From: Eubacterium maltosivorans
Lineage (GTDB): Bacteria > Bacillota > Clostridia > Eubacteriales > Eubacteriaceae
DNA length: 64,000 bases
Reading direction: 5' to 3'
Assembly: GCF_002441855.2 (NCBI RefSeq)
Contig: NZ_CP029487.1
Span: 3,646,349-3,710,348, forward strand
The notes under the pieces: generated by a model
What the model saw: the letters and a program-made list of their open reading frames with translations, nothing else
Told to the model about the DNA's origin: nothing
The model's database searches: none
In this document: in pieces, positions 50,319 through 59,233 of the stretch
How positions within the stretch are numbered: the stretch's first letter is position 1
How the letters are laid out: the number at the start of each line of letters is the position of its first letter
Made by a program: the position numbers and the translations under genes

Positions 50319-51692
50319 GTGGAAGAGGACAACGCACAGCAGCAGAAATTTAAAAAGATGACAGAGACGCCTGTGGAGCCGCTGATCTGCCGGATGGCAG
50401 TTCCCACCATTATCAGTATGCTGATCACGTCGATTTATAATATGGCCGATACCTTTTTTGTGGGGCGCATTGGCACCAGTGCTACAGCGGCTGTGGGCAT
50501 CGTGTTTTCACTGATGGCCATTATCCAGGCCATTGGTTTTTTCTTCGGACAGGGCTCCGGCAACTATATTTCCAGGAAGCTGGGGGCCCAGGAGGTAGAG
50601 GAGGCCTCGCGCATGGCGGCGACGGGTTTTTTCAGTGCGCTTTTGACAGGGGCGGCGGTCATGCTTCTGGGCTTCTGCTTTTCTGAGCCATTCTGCAGGC
50701 TGTTGGGAGCCACAGAGACCATTATGCCCTACGCCCAGGATTATATGCACCTGATCCTGATTGGGGCACCCTACATGACTGCGGCGCTGGTGCTTAACAA
50801 TCAGCTCAGGCTTCAGGGCAACGCCTTTTATGCCATGATTGGTCTGGTCAGCGGCGGGCTTCTGAACATTGCGCTGGACCCGCTGTTTATCTTTGGCTTT
50901 GGGCTTGGTATCAGCGGGGCGGCCCTGGCAACCATTCTCAGCCAGCTCGTGAGCTTCTCGCTTCTTCTTTTGGGATGTAACCGAGCGGCGGGCAATCTTC
51001 CTATCCGCTTCCGGCATTTTTCGCCAAGCCTTGCCCGGTACCGCGCCATCGTAAACGGTGGCCTACCAAGCCTGTGCCGGCAGGGGCTCGCCAGTGTGGC
51101 GACTATCTGTCTGAACACCGCTGCCGGCCCCTTTGGCGACGCGGCCATTGCGGCCATGTCCATTGTCACGCGGCTGACCCAGTTTGCTGCCTCGGCAGTG
51201 CTGGGCTTTGGGCAGGGCTTTCAGCCTGTGTGCGGCTTTAACTATGGGGCCAGGCGTTATGACCGCGTGCGCCGGGGCTTCTGGTTCTGTGTGGTGGTGG
51301 CCTCGGTGGTGCTGGTGGTACTCTCCAGCCTTGGAGAAATTTTTGCCCCGGGCCTCATTTCACTGTTCAGGGCGGATGACGCCCAGGTCATTGCCATTGG
51401 CGCAGAGGCTCTGCGCCTGCAGTGTATTACCTTTCCGCTCCTGGGCTGGGTGACGCTGTGCAACATGCTGCTTCAGAACATTGGGAAGGTGACCCAGGCC
51501 AGTATCCTCTCAGTGGCGCGCCAGGGGGTGTTTTTTCTGCCGCTGATCCTGCTTCTGCCAATGGCGTTCGGACTGCTGGGCGTTCAGATATGCCAGCCCA
51601 TTGCCGATGTTCTGACCTTTGCGATTGCCATTCCTCTGGTGCTTCCGACACTGCGTTTTCTGCGCCGGGGAGAGGCGGTAAAGGCTGAATAA
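50319..51692 (+). CDS. MATE-family multidrug exporter
   Basis: The GTG at 50319 has GGGAG nine bases before it; the ATG at 50310 touches the RBS and is less likely. 457 residues with about twelve membrane segments in two halves. Typical MATE landmarks: VPTIISMLITSIYNMADTFF, FGQGSGNYISRKLG, and QFAASAVLGFGQGFQPV. It uses the sodium or proton gradient to expel cationic drugs or metabolites. It resembles the MepA-like group. A TATAAT box at 50283-50288 gives it its own promoter. Confidence 0.88.
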   Translation: MEEDNAQQQKFKKMTETPVEPLICRMAVPTIISMLITSIYNMADTFFVGRIGTSATAAVGIVFSLMAIIQAIGFFFGQGSGNYISRKLGAQEVEEASRMAATGFFSALLTGAAVMLLGFCFSEPFCRLLGATETIMPYAQDYMHLILIGAPYMTAALVLNNQLRLQGNAFYAMIGLVSGGLLNIALDPLFIFGFGLGISGAALATILSQLVSFSLLLLGCNRAAGNLPIRFRHFSPSLARYRAIVNGGLPSLCRQGLASVATICLNTAAGPFGDAAIAAMSIVTRLTQFAASAVLGFGQGFQPVCGFNYGARRYDRVRRGFWFCVVVASVVLVVLSSLGEIFAPGLISLFRADDAQVIAIGAEALRLQCITFPLLGWVTLCNMLLQNIGKVTQASILSVARQGVFFLPLILLLPMAFGLLGVQICQPIADVLTFAIAIPLVLPTLRFLRRGEAVKAE

Positions 51693-51778
51693 AAAAGTTA
51701 AGATTTTTTAATATTTTCAGGGTATATTTAATTATAAAATATTTGTCAGGAGATCATTTAGGAAAGGAGATGAACCCC

Positions 51779-52408
51779 ATGCTCGAAAGGCTGAAAACAT
51801 TGCTTCTGTCCACTGAGGATTTTAGGGAAATTGAGTTTGATGGTGAGGATTTCAGGGAGCTGCTGGCCCTGCGGGGCATCGCACAGAATCCCAAATACCA
51901 CCCTGAGGGAGACGCCTTTACTCATACCATTCTGGTAATGAACCAGGCAGCCAGGCTTCGGACGCAGGCGTGGAGCCCCTTTGCTTTTATGCTGGCAGCG
52001 CTCTGCCACGATTATGGAAAAGCGGTCTGCACAGCGAAAAAGGATGGAAAGATTGTGTCTTACGGTCATGAAAAAAGCGGAGTGCCTTTGGCACAGAGCT
52101 TTATGGAACGTTTTGGCGTCGACCAGGAGACTCGCCGTCTGGTGTTAAACCATGTGGAGTACCATATGCGCCCAAACGGCCTGTACCTGCAAAACTCATC
52201 GGAAAAGGCCACCCGACGGCTGTTTAAAAAGTCATTATGCCCGGAGGATTTGCTGCTGCTGGCAAAAGCGGACTCATCGGGACGTGGAATGGGCGGCCCA
52301 ATGCGGAACTATGGGGACAACGAACAGTGGCTGAGGGAACGCCTGGAGGATTTTCACCGTTGGCAGAACGAAAATGAAATACAGAGAACGGACCAACCCG
52401 TATCGTGA
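51779..52408 (+). CDS. HD-domain phosphohydrolase
   Basis: ATG 51779 is chosen for its spacing from GAAAGGAG; an earlier ATG three codons upstream touches the RBS. 209 residues. HD motif residues: DAFTHTILVMNQAARL, then ALCHDYGKAVC with the HD pair, LVLNHVEYH. It resembles the HD part of tRNA nucleotidyltransferases, without the nucleotidyltransferase domain. It probably hydrolyses a nucleotide or phosphoester; the substrate is unknown. The last codons and the TGA lie inside the following terminator. Confidence 0.72.
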   Translation: MLERLKTLLLSTEDFREIEFDGEDFRELLALRGIAQNPKYHPEGDAFTHTILVMNQAARLRTQAWSPFAFMLAALCHDYGKAVCTAKKDGKIVSYGHEKSGVPLAQSFMERFGVDQETRRLVLNHVEYHMRPNGLYLQNSSEKATRRLFKKSLCPEDLLLLAKADSSGRGMGGPMRNYGDNEQWLRERLEDFHRWQNENEIQRTDQPVS

Positions 52409-52425
52409 CGATACGGGTTGATTTT
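52394..52425 (+). terminator. Terminator containing the upstream stop codon, GTATCG family
   Basis: CAACCCGTATCG (52394-52405) pairs with CGATACGGGTTG (52409-52420); the three-base loop TGA is the stop codon of the HD gene. ATTTTGG follows. Confidence 0.75.
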
Positions 52426-52551
52426 GGATGGAGACCGGCGCGCCAGAGATTTTTTGAGCAAAAGGGAAAAATTCAGGAAAAAATCTGGAGGAAAAAACGG
52501 CGTGAAATCAAGCGTTTTCAGTGAACGACAAAATTTTGGAATAAAAAAAGA

Positions 52552-52580
52552 TTGACAACCGTAAAAAACGGGTCTATACT
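52552..52580 (+). promoter_or_regulatory. Promoter of the FGGY kinase/ETF operon
   Basis: TTGACA (52552-52557), 17 bp, TATACT (52575-52580). The spacer holds CCGTAAAAAACGG, a small dyad that may be an operator. Confidence 0.8.
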
Positions 52581-52595
52581 TAAAACCATCAAGAG

Positions 52596-52697
52596 TACAA
52601 AAAAATATACATTAACTCCGCTGGACTGACATAAGGGGTATGGCGTAAAATTGCGGAGAAGAGGGGAGGGTTCGTCAAATATACAAAAAAATGTACA
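52596..52697 (+). promoter_or_regulatory. Leader with two 16-bp direct repeats and a hairpin
   Basis: TACAAAAAAATATACA (52596-52611) and TACAAAAAAATGTACA (52682-52697) differ in one base. Between them CTCCGC (near 52616) can pair with GCGGAG (near 52653). The leader of about 175 bases before the kinase start is otherwise without a gene. The repeats may bind a regulator of the operon. Confidence 0.45.
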
Positions 52698-52761
52698 ATT
52701 GAATATCGTTGATTTATGGAGATTTGGAGAAAAAATGAACGAAATAAACTTGGGGGAAAAT

Positions 52762-54246
52762 ATGAAAAATTATATTTTGGTAATTGATGAGGGGACAACT
52801 GGGGTTCGCGCGCTGATTTACGACCGCGATATGCGCATGCTGGATTTTGTCTATGAAGCGTTGGAGCTGCTCTATCCCGGGCCGGATGAGGCTGAGGTAG
52901 ACGCCAATGAGATTTACGACAAGACAGTGAAGGCCTGCCGGGCAGTGGTGGAAAAATGCGGCGTTGCGGCTGAGGACATTGCCGGTGTGGGTATTACGAC
53001 TCAGCGTGCCTCCTGGACCATGTGGAACAAAGAGACAGGGGAGCCGCTGCACAACGTGGTGCTGTGGTTTGATAACCGGGGGCGGCACCAGAAACAGAAA
53101 TATATGGACGACCCGGTTTTCAGCGGAAGTTTCCCCGGGCTGGCTGAGGCACTGCCGGGCTTTTACGTGCCGCTGGTTCTGGATAAAATCTGTGACGACT
53201 CGCCGGAATTTGCTGAGGAGATGGAAAAGGAGACGACCCTGTTCGGCAACATGGATACCTGGCTCATCTGGAAGCTCACAAACGGGGCAGTTCATGCCAC
53301 CACGGGCAGCATGACCAGCGCCGGCATGATCTACGATAATGAGCGCTGTTGCTACAATCTGCCCTTTGTCGGCTATTTTGGCTTTCGTGAGGAGATGCTG
53401 CCGGAGGTATGTGAGGAGACAGGGTTCTTTGGCAATATGAGCGCAGATATACTGGGAGTGGAAATCCCCATCTGCGGGGCCTTTGCCGACCAGCAGTCTG
53501 CCATGTTCAGCCAGGGGTGCCTGAGTCCTAACACCATCAAGTGCACCATGGGTACCGGAACCTTTGTGGACATCAACGTGGGCAGCGAGATTAAGGCTGT
53601 GCCGGGGCTGAACAGCATGATCAGCTGGAATATCGGCGGCGAGCGGCTTTATCTGCTGGAGGGGCAGTCCTCAACAGCGGGAACCTGCCTGGAATGGGCA
53701 AAGAACAAGCTGAAATTCTTTGATGATTTTTCAGAGATGGACGCTCTGGCCGAGTCGGTGGAGGACAGCAACGGTGTTTATTTCATCCCCGCTCTGGCCG
53801 GTATGGCCTTTGCGCCCTACAATGACGAGACTGCCAAGGGCGCCTTTATGGGCATTGGGCCCGGCGCTGACAGACAGCATTTTGTGCGGGCCATGCTGGA
53901 GGGCATCGCCTTTGCAGGGGTGCTGTTTATGGAGGAGGCAGCCAAGGTGGGCGCAGGTATTGACGAGATTAAGGTGTCCGGCGGTGTGACCAAGAGCCGC
54001 TCTGTGCTCCAGACCATGGCGGACGTTACAGGGGCTAAGGTTATAAGGCCCAAATCGGTGGAAGCCACCGCTCTGGGAGCAGCTGAAGTCGCAGCCATCC
54101 AGCTGGGGTGGATGAAGCCAGCCGACGTGGAAAAATATTTGGAAATTGAACAGGTCGTCGTACCTGGTGAAAACAGTGAAAAGCTGAAAGAGACCTATCA
54201 GAACTGGAAAAAGGTTGTGGAACGGACCTTGAACTGGAACTGCTGA
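52762..54246 (+). CDS. FGGY-family carbohydrate kinase, glycerol-kinase-like
   Basis: ATG 52762 (MKNYILVIDEGTT) is preferred, with GGGGGA before it; an in-frame ATG at 52735 also has an RBS. 494 residues in the two-domain FGGY fold: VIDEGTTGVRALIYD, LWFDNRG, FGNMDTWLIWKLTN, AFADQQSAMFSQG with the catalytic Asp, and KVSGGVTKSRSVLQTMADVT. The glycerol-binding Arg-Glu of GlpK (QRETT) is QRASW here, and WQDRR is WFDNR. The substrate may therefore be a polyol other than glycerol. First gene of the large oxidoreductase operon. Confidence 0.8.
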   Translation: MKNYILVIDEGTTGVRALIYDRDMRMLDFVYEALELLYPGPDEAEVDANEIYDKTVKACRAVVEKCGVAAEDIAGVGITTQRASWTMWNKETGEPLHNVVLWFDNRGRHQKQKYMDDPVFSGSFPGLAEALPGFYVPLVLDKICDDSPEFAEEMEKETTLFGNMDTWLIWKLTNGAVHATTGSMTSAGMIYDNERCCYNLPFVGYFGFREEMLPEVCEETGFFGNMSADILGVEIPICGAFADQQSAMFSQGCLSPNTIKCTMGTGTFVDINVGSEIKAVPGLNSMISWNIGGERLYLLEGQSSTAGTCLEWAKNKLKFFDDFSEMDALAESVEDSNGVYFIPALAGMAFAPYNDETAKGAFMGIGPGADRQHFVRAMLEGIAFAGVLFMEEAAKVGAGIDEIKVSGGVTKSRSVLQTMADVTGAKVIRPKSVEATALGAAEVAAIQLGWMKPADVEKYLEIEQVVVPGENSEKLKETYQNWKKVVERTLNWNC

Positions 54247-54272
54247 CCGGTCGCAGCTGAAAGGAAGACAAA

Positions 54273-56036
54273 ATGCAGGAGACAATCGAACAAGAAGTGA
54301 AAAAAGCCTTTCCGGATATCCCAGTGTCCCTGTCGGTGGACGCGCGTAAAATCGTCACCGTCACCGGCGAGTGTGACACCTGGGACCAGGTGGTGGACAT
54401 CGGGCATCTGATCGCAAAGCAGGAGGGTGTTCGGAATGTGGTCAACGAGCTGAGCGTTAAGGGCATGGAGGTCCCGAAAAAGGACTATACCGCCTATCGC
54501 GAGCAGGGAGAAGCCATCGGCGTTATTGACGACGTGGATGTGCTGATCATCGGCGCGGGCATCAGTGGCTGCGGCATTGCCAGGGAGCTTTCCAAGTACC
54601 AGCTGAGTATACTGGTGGCCGAAATGTCTGATGACGTGGCTACGGGCGCGACCAAGGCCAATAACGGCAATATCCACCCCGGGCATGCGGCTAAACCGGG
54701 CAGCTTAAAAGCCAGGCTGAATGTGAAGGGAAACCGGATGTACACCAGGTGGGCAGAGGAGCTGGGCTTTGAGCTCCAGCGCTGCGGCTCCATGGGGGTT
54801 ATTACAGAGGAAGTGCTGAGACCGGCGTTGAAGGCTGCCTACGATGTGGCGGTGCTCAATGGCGTAGACGGTGTGGAGCTGGTAGACGGCGCCCGTGCTC
54901 TCGAAATAGAGCCTAGGCTGGCGGACGCCGGTGTGACCGAGCCCCTTGAGGCGCTCTGGCTGCCGAGTATGGGGCTGGTGGAGCCCTATGAGGTGGCGGT
55001 CGCCCTGGCCGAAAACGCTGCGGACAACGGCGTGCGGTTCCTCTTTAACTGTACCGTGGCCGATATTCTTACCGAAAACGGCGAGACTAGAGGGGTGGTG
55101 AGCTCCAGAGGCATCATCCGTGCGCGTTACGTGATCAACTGTGCCGGGGTCTATGCGGATGAGATGTCTGCCATGGCCGGGGATAAATCCTATACCATCC
55201 ACCCCAGAAAGGGCACCATCGCCATTCTGGATAAAAACAAGGCGCCCGAGTTTGACGTGATCACAGAGATTACGACCCTGGAGCGCATCCACCGCAAGAA
55301 GAACGCGGAATCCAAGGGCGGCGGCATGTGCCGGACACCGGAGTGGAATATCCTGCTGGGGCCCTCGGCCACCGAGACCCCGGACAAGGAGGATAACGCC
55401 ACCACTGAAGCGGATCTGCGCTACGCCATGGGCATCAACCAGAACGAGCGCACCGGCTACGGTGATATTATCCGGATATTCGCGGGCACCCGTCCGGCGG
55501 ATTATAAGGAAGATTTCGTCATTGAAATGTCCGATGTGACCCACGGCTTTATCAACGTGGGGGCCATCCAGTCACCAGGGCTGGCCTCGGCTCCGGCCAT
55601 TGCGGAGCTGGTGGAAAACATCCTCCTTGAGGATATGGCCGCCTGCGGAAGCCCGGCGCAAAAAAACCAAAGGTATAACCCCAGCCATAAAAAGCGCCGG
55701 AACTTCCGCCATCTGAGCCGTGAGGAACAGGATGCCCTGATCCGTCAGGACCCGCGCTATGGCCGGATTATCTGCCGCTGTGAATCCATTACCGAGGGCG
55801 AGATTCTGGACGCCATCCACTCACCGGTCATTCCCCAGTCCATTGACGCTATCAAGCGCAGGACCCGAGCGGGAATGGGCCGCTGCCAGGGTGGCTTCTG
55901 CCAGCCAAGGGTATTGGAAATTTTAGCCAGAGAGCTGGGTCGGGAATGGATCCAGATCAATTTAAGAAACGAGGGGACCAATATTCTCGTTGACACAAGC
56001 CGTCCCGCCGCGCAGAAAGAGGGTGAAGCGTTATGA
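54273..56036 (+). CDS. GlpA-like FAD oxidoreductase with N-terminal BON domain
   Basis: 587 residues, RBS GAAAGGAAG. Residues 1-66 resemble a BON domain (KKAFPDIPVSLSVDARKI, then EGVRNVVNELSVKG). Next is a glycerol-3-phosphate dehydrogenase type FAD domain: VDVLIIGAGISGCGIARELS near 88 and a substrate barrel to about 470. A C-terminal BFD-like [2Fe-2S] domain has CRCESITEGEI and GRCQGGFCQPRV. It should oxidise a polyol phosphate and pass electrons through the iron-sulfur cluster to the partner at 56033. BON is normally a lipid-binding or envelope domain, so the fusion is unusual. Confidence 0.8.
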   Translation: MQETIEQEVKKAFPDIPVSLSVDARKIVTVTGECDTWDQVVDIGHLIAKQEGVRNVVNELSVKGMEVPKKDYTAYREQGEAIGVIDDVDVLIIGAGISGCGIARELSKYQLSILVAEMSDDVATGATKANNGNIHPGHAAKPGSLKARLNVKGNRMYTRWAEELGFELQRCGSMGVITEEVLRPALKAAYDVAVLNGVDGVELVDGARALEIEPRLADAGVTEPLEALWLPSMGLVEPYEVAVALAENAADNGVRFLFNCTVADILTENGETRGVVSSRGIIRARYVINCAGVYADEMSAMAGDKSYTIHPRKGTIAILDKNKAPEFDVITEITTLERIHRKKNAESKGGGMCRTPEWNILLGPSATETPDKEDNATTEADLRYAMGINQNERTGYGDIIRIFAGTRPADYKEDFVIEMSDVTHGFINVGAIQSPGLASAPAIAELVENILLEDMAACGSPAQKNQRYNPSHKKRRNFRHLSREEQDALIRQDPRYGRIICRCESITEGEILDAIHSPVIPQSIDAIKRRTRAGMGRCQGGFCQPRVLEILARELGREWIQINLRNEGTNILVDTSRPAAQKEGEAL

Positions 56037-57280
56037 AAGAGATAAAAACAGATATTGCCGTTATCGGCGGCGGCCCCGCAGGTATGGCGGCGGCACTGGA
56101 GGCCAGGCGGCAGGGTGCCGGAAAGGTCATGATCATCGAGCGGGATATTGAGCAGGGGGGCATCCTCCAGCAGTGTATCCACGATGGCTTTGGCCTGCAC
56201 CGGTTTAAGAAACGCCTGTCCGGCACCGATTACGCCCAGCGCTTTATTGACGAGGTGGAGGCCAGCGATATTGAGGTGTTTCTGGATACCATGGTGCTGG
56301 AAATCACAAAGGACAAGGTGGTTTACGCCTGTAACAACCGGGACGGTATGATGAAAATCCGCTGCGGCGCTGTGATCCTCGCCATGGGCTGCCGGGAACG
56401 GACAGCCAGCCAGGTACTGCTTTACGGCTACCGGCCAGCCGGCGTCATGACCGCCGGTTCAGTTCAGCGCTACATTAACATGGAGGGTTACCTGCCGGGC
56501 AAAGAGGCCGTTATCCTGGGCTCCGGCGACATCGGACTGATCATGGCAAGACGCATGACCCTTGAGCATATCAAGGTCAAGGGCGTTTACGAGGTAATGC
56601 AGGAGCCGGGCGGGCTGACCCGGAACATCGTCCAGTGCCTGGACGACTATGACATCCCGCTGCATCTTGCCACAACGGTCACCTGGATTCATGGAAAGGA
56701 CCGCCTTGAGGGCGTGACTGTGGCAAAGGTGGACGAGAACCGGAAAGTGATCCCCGGGACAGAGGAAACCATATCCTGTGACCTGCTGGTGTTGGCCGTT
56801 GGCCTGATTCCGGAAAACGAGCTGTCCGTTAAAGCCGGCATCGAGATGGACCCCAGGACGCGGGGCCCGGTGTTGGACAACCACTTTATGACCAGTGTCC
56901 CCGGCATTTTTGCGGCGGGCAACGTGGCTGTGGTCTTTGATCTGGTAGATTATGTATCCGAATCTGGAGAGATCGCTGCGAGGGGAGCGGCCGCTTACCT
57001 GAATGGCACTCTGGACACTGAGGCTGAGGTGGTGGAAACCGTTCCGGGAGAGAATGTGAATTTCATTGTGCCCCAGCGCATGCGTGTGGGCAGCCGGGAT
57101 GAAACCACCCTGTTTATGCGGGTGAAAAAGCCAGAAAAAAGCGTGCGGCTCACCTGCGAAAACGGCGGTGAGACACTGGTATCCAAAAAACTGAAAACCG
57201 TAGCGCCGCCGGAGATGGTGGCCTGCACAGTGACGCCAAAACACGACGAGCCGCTGGTGGTTGATGTAAAGGAGGCGTGA
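56033..57280 (+). CDS. NAD/FAD-dependent oxidoreductase, partner of the GlpA-like protein
   Basis: 415 residues overlapping the previous gene by 4 bases. Two Rossmann folds: DIAVIGGGPAGMAAALEARR for FAD near residue 6 and AVILGSGDIGLIMARRM for NAD near 160. The FAD-closing motif is VPGIFAAGNVAVVF near 285. The protein lacks the redox CxxC of thioredoxin reductases. In clostridial glp clusters such a protein, with a DUF1667 protein, stands beside GlpA in place of GlpB and GlpC. It probably transfers electrons from the GlpA-like protein to a nicotinamide or other carrier. Confidence 0.78.
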   Translation: MKEIKTDIAVIGGGPAGMAAALEARRQGAGKVMIIERDIEQGGILQQCIHDGFGLHRFKKRLSGTDYAQRFIDEVEASDIEVFLDTMVLEITKDKVVYACNNRDGMMKIRCGAVILAMGCRERTASQVLLYGYRPAGVMTAGSVQRYINMEGYLPGKEAVILGSGDIGLIMARRMTLEHIKVKGVYEVMQEPGGLTRNIVQCLDDYDIPLHLATTVTWIHGKDRLEGVTVAKVDENRKVIPGTEETISCDLLVLAVGLIPENELSVKAGIEMDPRTRGPVLDNHFMTSVPGIFAAGNVAVVFDLVDYVSESGEIAARGAAAYLNGTLDTEAEVVETVPGENVNFIVPQRMRVGSRDETTLFMRVKKPEKSVRLTCENGGETLVSKKLKTVAPPEMVACTVTPKHDEPLVVDVKEA

Positions 57281-57282
57281 GC

Positions 57283-57648
57283 ATGGTTAAAAAAGAATAC
57301 ATTTGTATTGTATGTCCGAACAGCTGCCGTCTGGAGGTCACCGATGATCATGGGAGACTGACCGTGGAGGGCGCGGGCTGTAAGCTGGGCGTTGCCCACG
57401 GTGAAAAGGAATATAAAAGTCCAGAGCGGATGCTGACCACAACAGTGAACATCGAAGGCGGCACGCACAGGCGACTGCCGGTCATCAGTGACCGCGAGCT
57501 GCCAAGGGATAAAATGGAGGACTGCCTGAAGGTGCTTTACAGCCGGACGCTTAAAGCGCCGGTGGCCTGCGGGCAGGTTATCGAACAAAATATCTGCGGG
57601 ACAGGGGTCGATATCGTCGCCTCCCGATCAATGAAGGAGAGAGGTTAA
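57283..57648 (+). CDS. DUF1667 protein, small cysteine-containing subunit
   Basis: ATG 57283 lies 8 bases after GGAGG; a GTG two codons earlier overlaps the previous stop. 121 residues. N-terminal ICIVCPNSCRLEV and GCKLGVAHGEKE supply three to four cysteines, likely for a metal or iron-sulfur site; VLYSRTLKAPVACGQVI contributes another. DUF1667 members occur almost always after a GlpA/GlpB-like pair, as here. It is thought to be a small electron-transfer or assembly subunit of the anaerobic polyol-phosphate dehydrogenase. Confidence 0.75.
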   Translation: MVKKEYICIVCPNSCRLEVTDDHGRLTVEGAGCKLGVAHGEKEYKSPERMLTTTVNIEGGTHRRLPVISDRELPRDKMEDCLKVLYSRTLKAPVACGQVIEQNICGTGVDIVASRSMKERG

Positions 57649-57651
57649 ATT

Positions 57652-59082
57652 ATGAATAAAGAAGCACTTGTACAGGAACTGGGAAAAATTGTGGGAGAGG
57701 ACAGAGTCTCAGACAGCGAGCAGGCTGTTCTGGACGCCGCTAAGGATTATATCGGCTACCGCCGCTATGAACGCGACGATAAAAAATACTGGGTGCCCCG
57801 CGCGGCCTGCGTGGTCCGCCCCCAGAGCACCGAACAGACCGCCGAGGTGCTGAAGTACCTGAACGATAAAAAAATCGACGTGGTGCCGAGAACCGGCGGC
57901 TCAAGCGTTACCCGCGGCATCGAGCCTCAGCAGGACGGCGTGATCCTGGACGGCTCAGACATGAATGAGATCATCGAGGTCAATGAGAAAGACATGTACG
58001 TGACTGCCAAATGCGGCACGCCTCTGGAGTACCTTGAGGGCTACCTGAATAAGATGGGCTACACCACCGGGCATTTCCCGCAGTCCCTGCCTCTGGCACA
58101 GGTGGGCGGCCTGCTGGCAACGCGCAGCATCGGCCAGTTTTCCACACTTTATGGCGGCATTGAGGATCTGGTTGTGGGCCTGGAGGCTGTGCTGGCCGAC
58201 GGCAGTGTGGTCCGGATTAAAAATGTGCCGAGACGTTCAGTCGGGCCGGATCTGCGCCACCTGTTTATCGGCAGCGAGGGGCTTCTGGGCTTTATTACCG
58301 AGGCTTCTGTTAAAATCTTCAAATATATGCCTGAAAACCGCTGGATGAAGGCTTATGGCGTCAAGGGCATGAAAAACGGCCTGGCCCTGATCCGCGATAT
58401 TATGGTGGCTGGCTATAAGCCTGCTGTTGTCAGACTGCACGACCCGCTGGAGGTCGCTGACCAGATGGGCGGCGTGGCGCCTGAGGGACACTGCATGCTG
58501 CTCCTGCTGGCTGAGGGCCCGGCGGGCGTCACCAAGGCTACCGGCGAGGGCATTGAGGCTCTGGCTGCAAAATATAGTCCTGTGGATATGGGCACCAAGC
58601 CTGTGGAAAACTGGCTCGTACACCGCAATGATGTCTGCGACGATATGGATAAGCCAAAATACTACGACATGGGTGTTGTGGCCGATACCTGTGAAATTTC
58701 CGGCAACTGGTCGGAGATTGGCAACATCTACGACGCAGTGCTTGAACGCCTGCCGCGGGAAATGGAAAATGTGGTTTTCCTGGGAGGCCATTCTTCCCAC
58801 AGCTACATGCAGGGCACCAATATCTACTTCCAGTTCGCCTTTACCGCGGAAGGCGGGGCGGAGAGTGTGGAAAAGGATTATATGAACCTGATCCGCATCA
58901 TTCTGGAGGAAACCCTGAAGCGCGGCGGCAGCATTGCCCACCATCATGGCTCCGGCAAGTACCGCACCCAGTTTATGCCTCAGGAGCACGGCTCATCCTA
59001 TCAGCTCATGTACCGGCTCAAGGAAGCCATGGACCCCAACCATATTTTAAATAAAGGCGTGCTTTTAGTAGAGGAAAACTGA
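57652..59082 (+). CDS. FAD-linked oxidase resembling alkyl-DHAP synthase
   Basis: 476 residues of the FAD_binding_4 (vanillyl-alcohol oxidase/GlcD) superfamily. FAD loops: PRTGGSSVTRGIEP near 82 and GGLLATRSIGQFSTLYGGIE near 148, followed by GPDLRHLFIGSEGLLGFIT. The C-terminus carries AHHHGSGKYRTQF, the HHH motif of alkylglycerone-phosphate synthases rather than the GEHGxG motif of lactate and glycolate dehydrogenases. It may act on a glycerol-phosphate-like compound. The following EtfBA genes are the probable electron acceptor. Exact reaction unknown. Confidence 0.75.
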   Translation: MNKEALVQELGKIVGEDRVSDSEQAVLDAAKDYIGYRRYERDDKKYWVPRAACVVRPQSTEQTAEVLKYLNDKKIDVVPRTGGSSVTRGIEPQQDGVILDGSDMNEIIEVNEKDMYVTAKCGTPLEYLEGYLNKMGYTTGHFPQSLPLAQVGGLLATRSIGQFSTLYGGIEDLVVGLEAVLADGSVVRIKNVPRRSVGPDLRHLFIGSEGLLGFITEASVKIFKYMPENRWMKAYGVKGMKNGLALIRDIMVAGYKPAVVRLHDPLEVADQMGGVAPEGHCMLLLLAEGPAGVTKATGEGIEALAAKYSPVDMGTKPVENWLVHRNDVCDDMDKPKYYDMGVVADTCEISGNWSEIGNIYDAVLERLPREMENVVFLGGHSSHSYMQGTNIYFQFAFTAEGGAESVEKDYMNLIRIILEETLKRGGSIAHHHGSGKYRTQFMPQEHGSSYQLMYRLKEAMDPNHILNKGVLLVEEN

Positions 59083-59122
59083 GCCGGAATTTGTTATAAT
59101 TAAATAGAATGCATTCAGAACT

Positions 59123-59168
59123 GCACCCTCCTCCAACAGATGGCCAGAAAGACCCGGAGAGAGGGTGC
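59123..59168 (+). other. Intercistronic hairpin before etfB
   Basis: GCACCCTC (59123-59130) pairs with GAGGGTGC (59161-59168); no T tract follows. A TATAAT box at 59095-59100 lies upstream without a clear -35. It may be an RNA-processing site or internal promoter that sets the ratio of ETF to upstream proteins. Confidence 0.4.
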
Positions 59169-59233
59169 GGTTTGATCTGGTTTTAGGGCAGGAGCCTGAA
59201 AGCAGGAATAATGACAACACCAAAGGGGACAAA

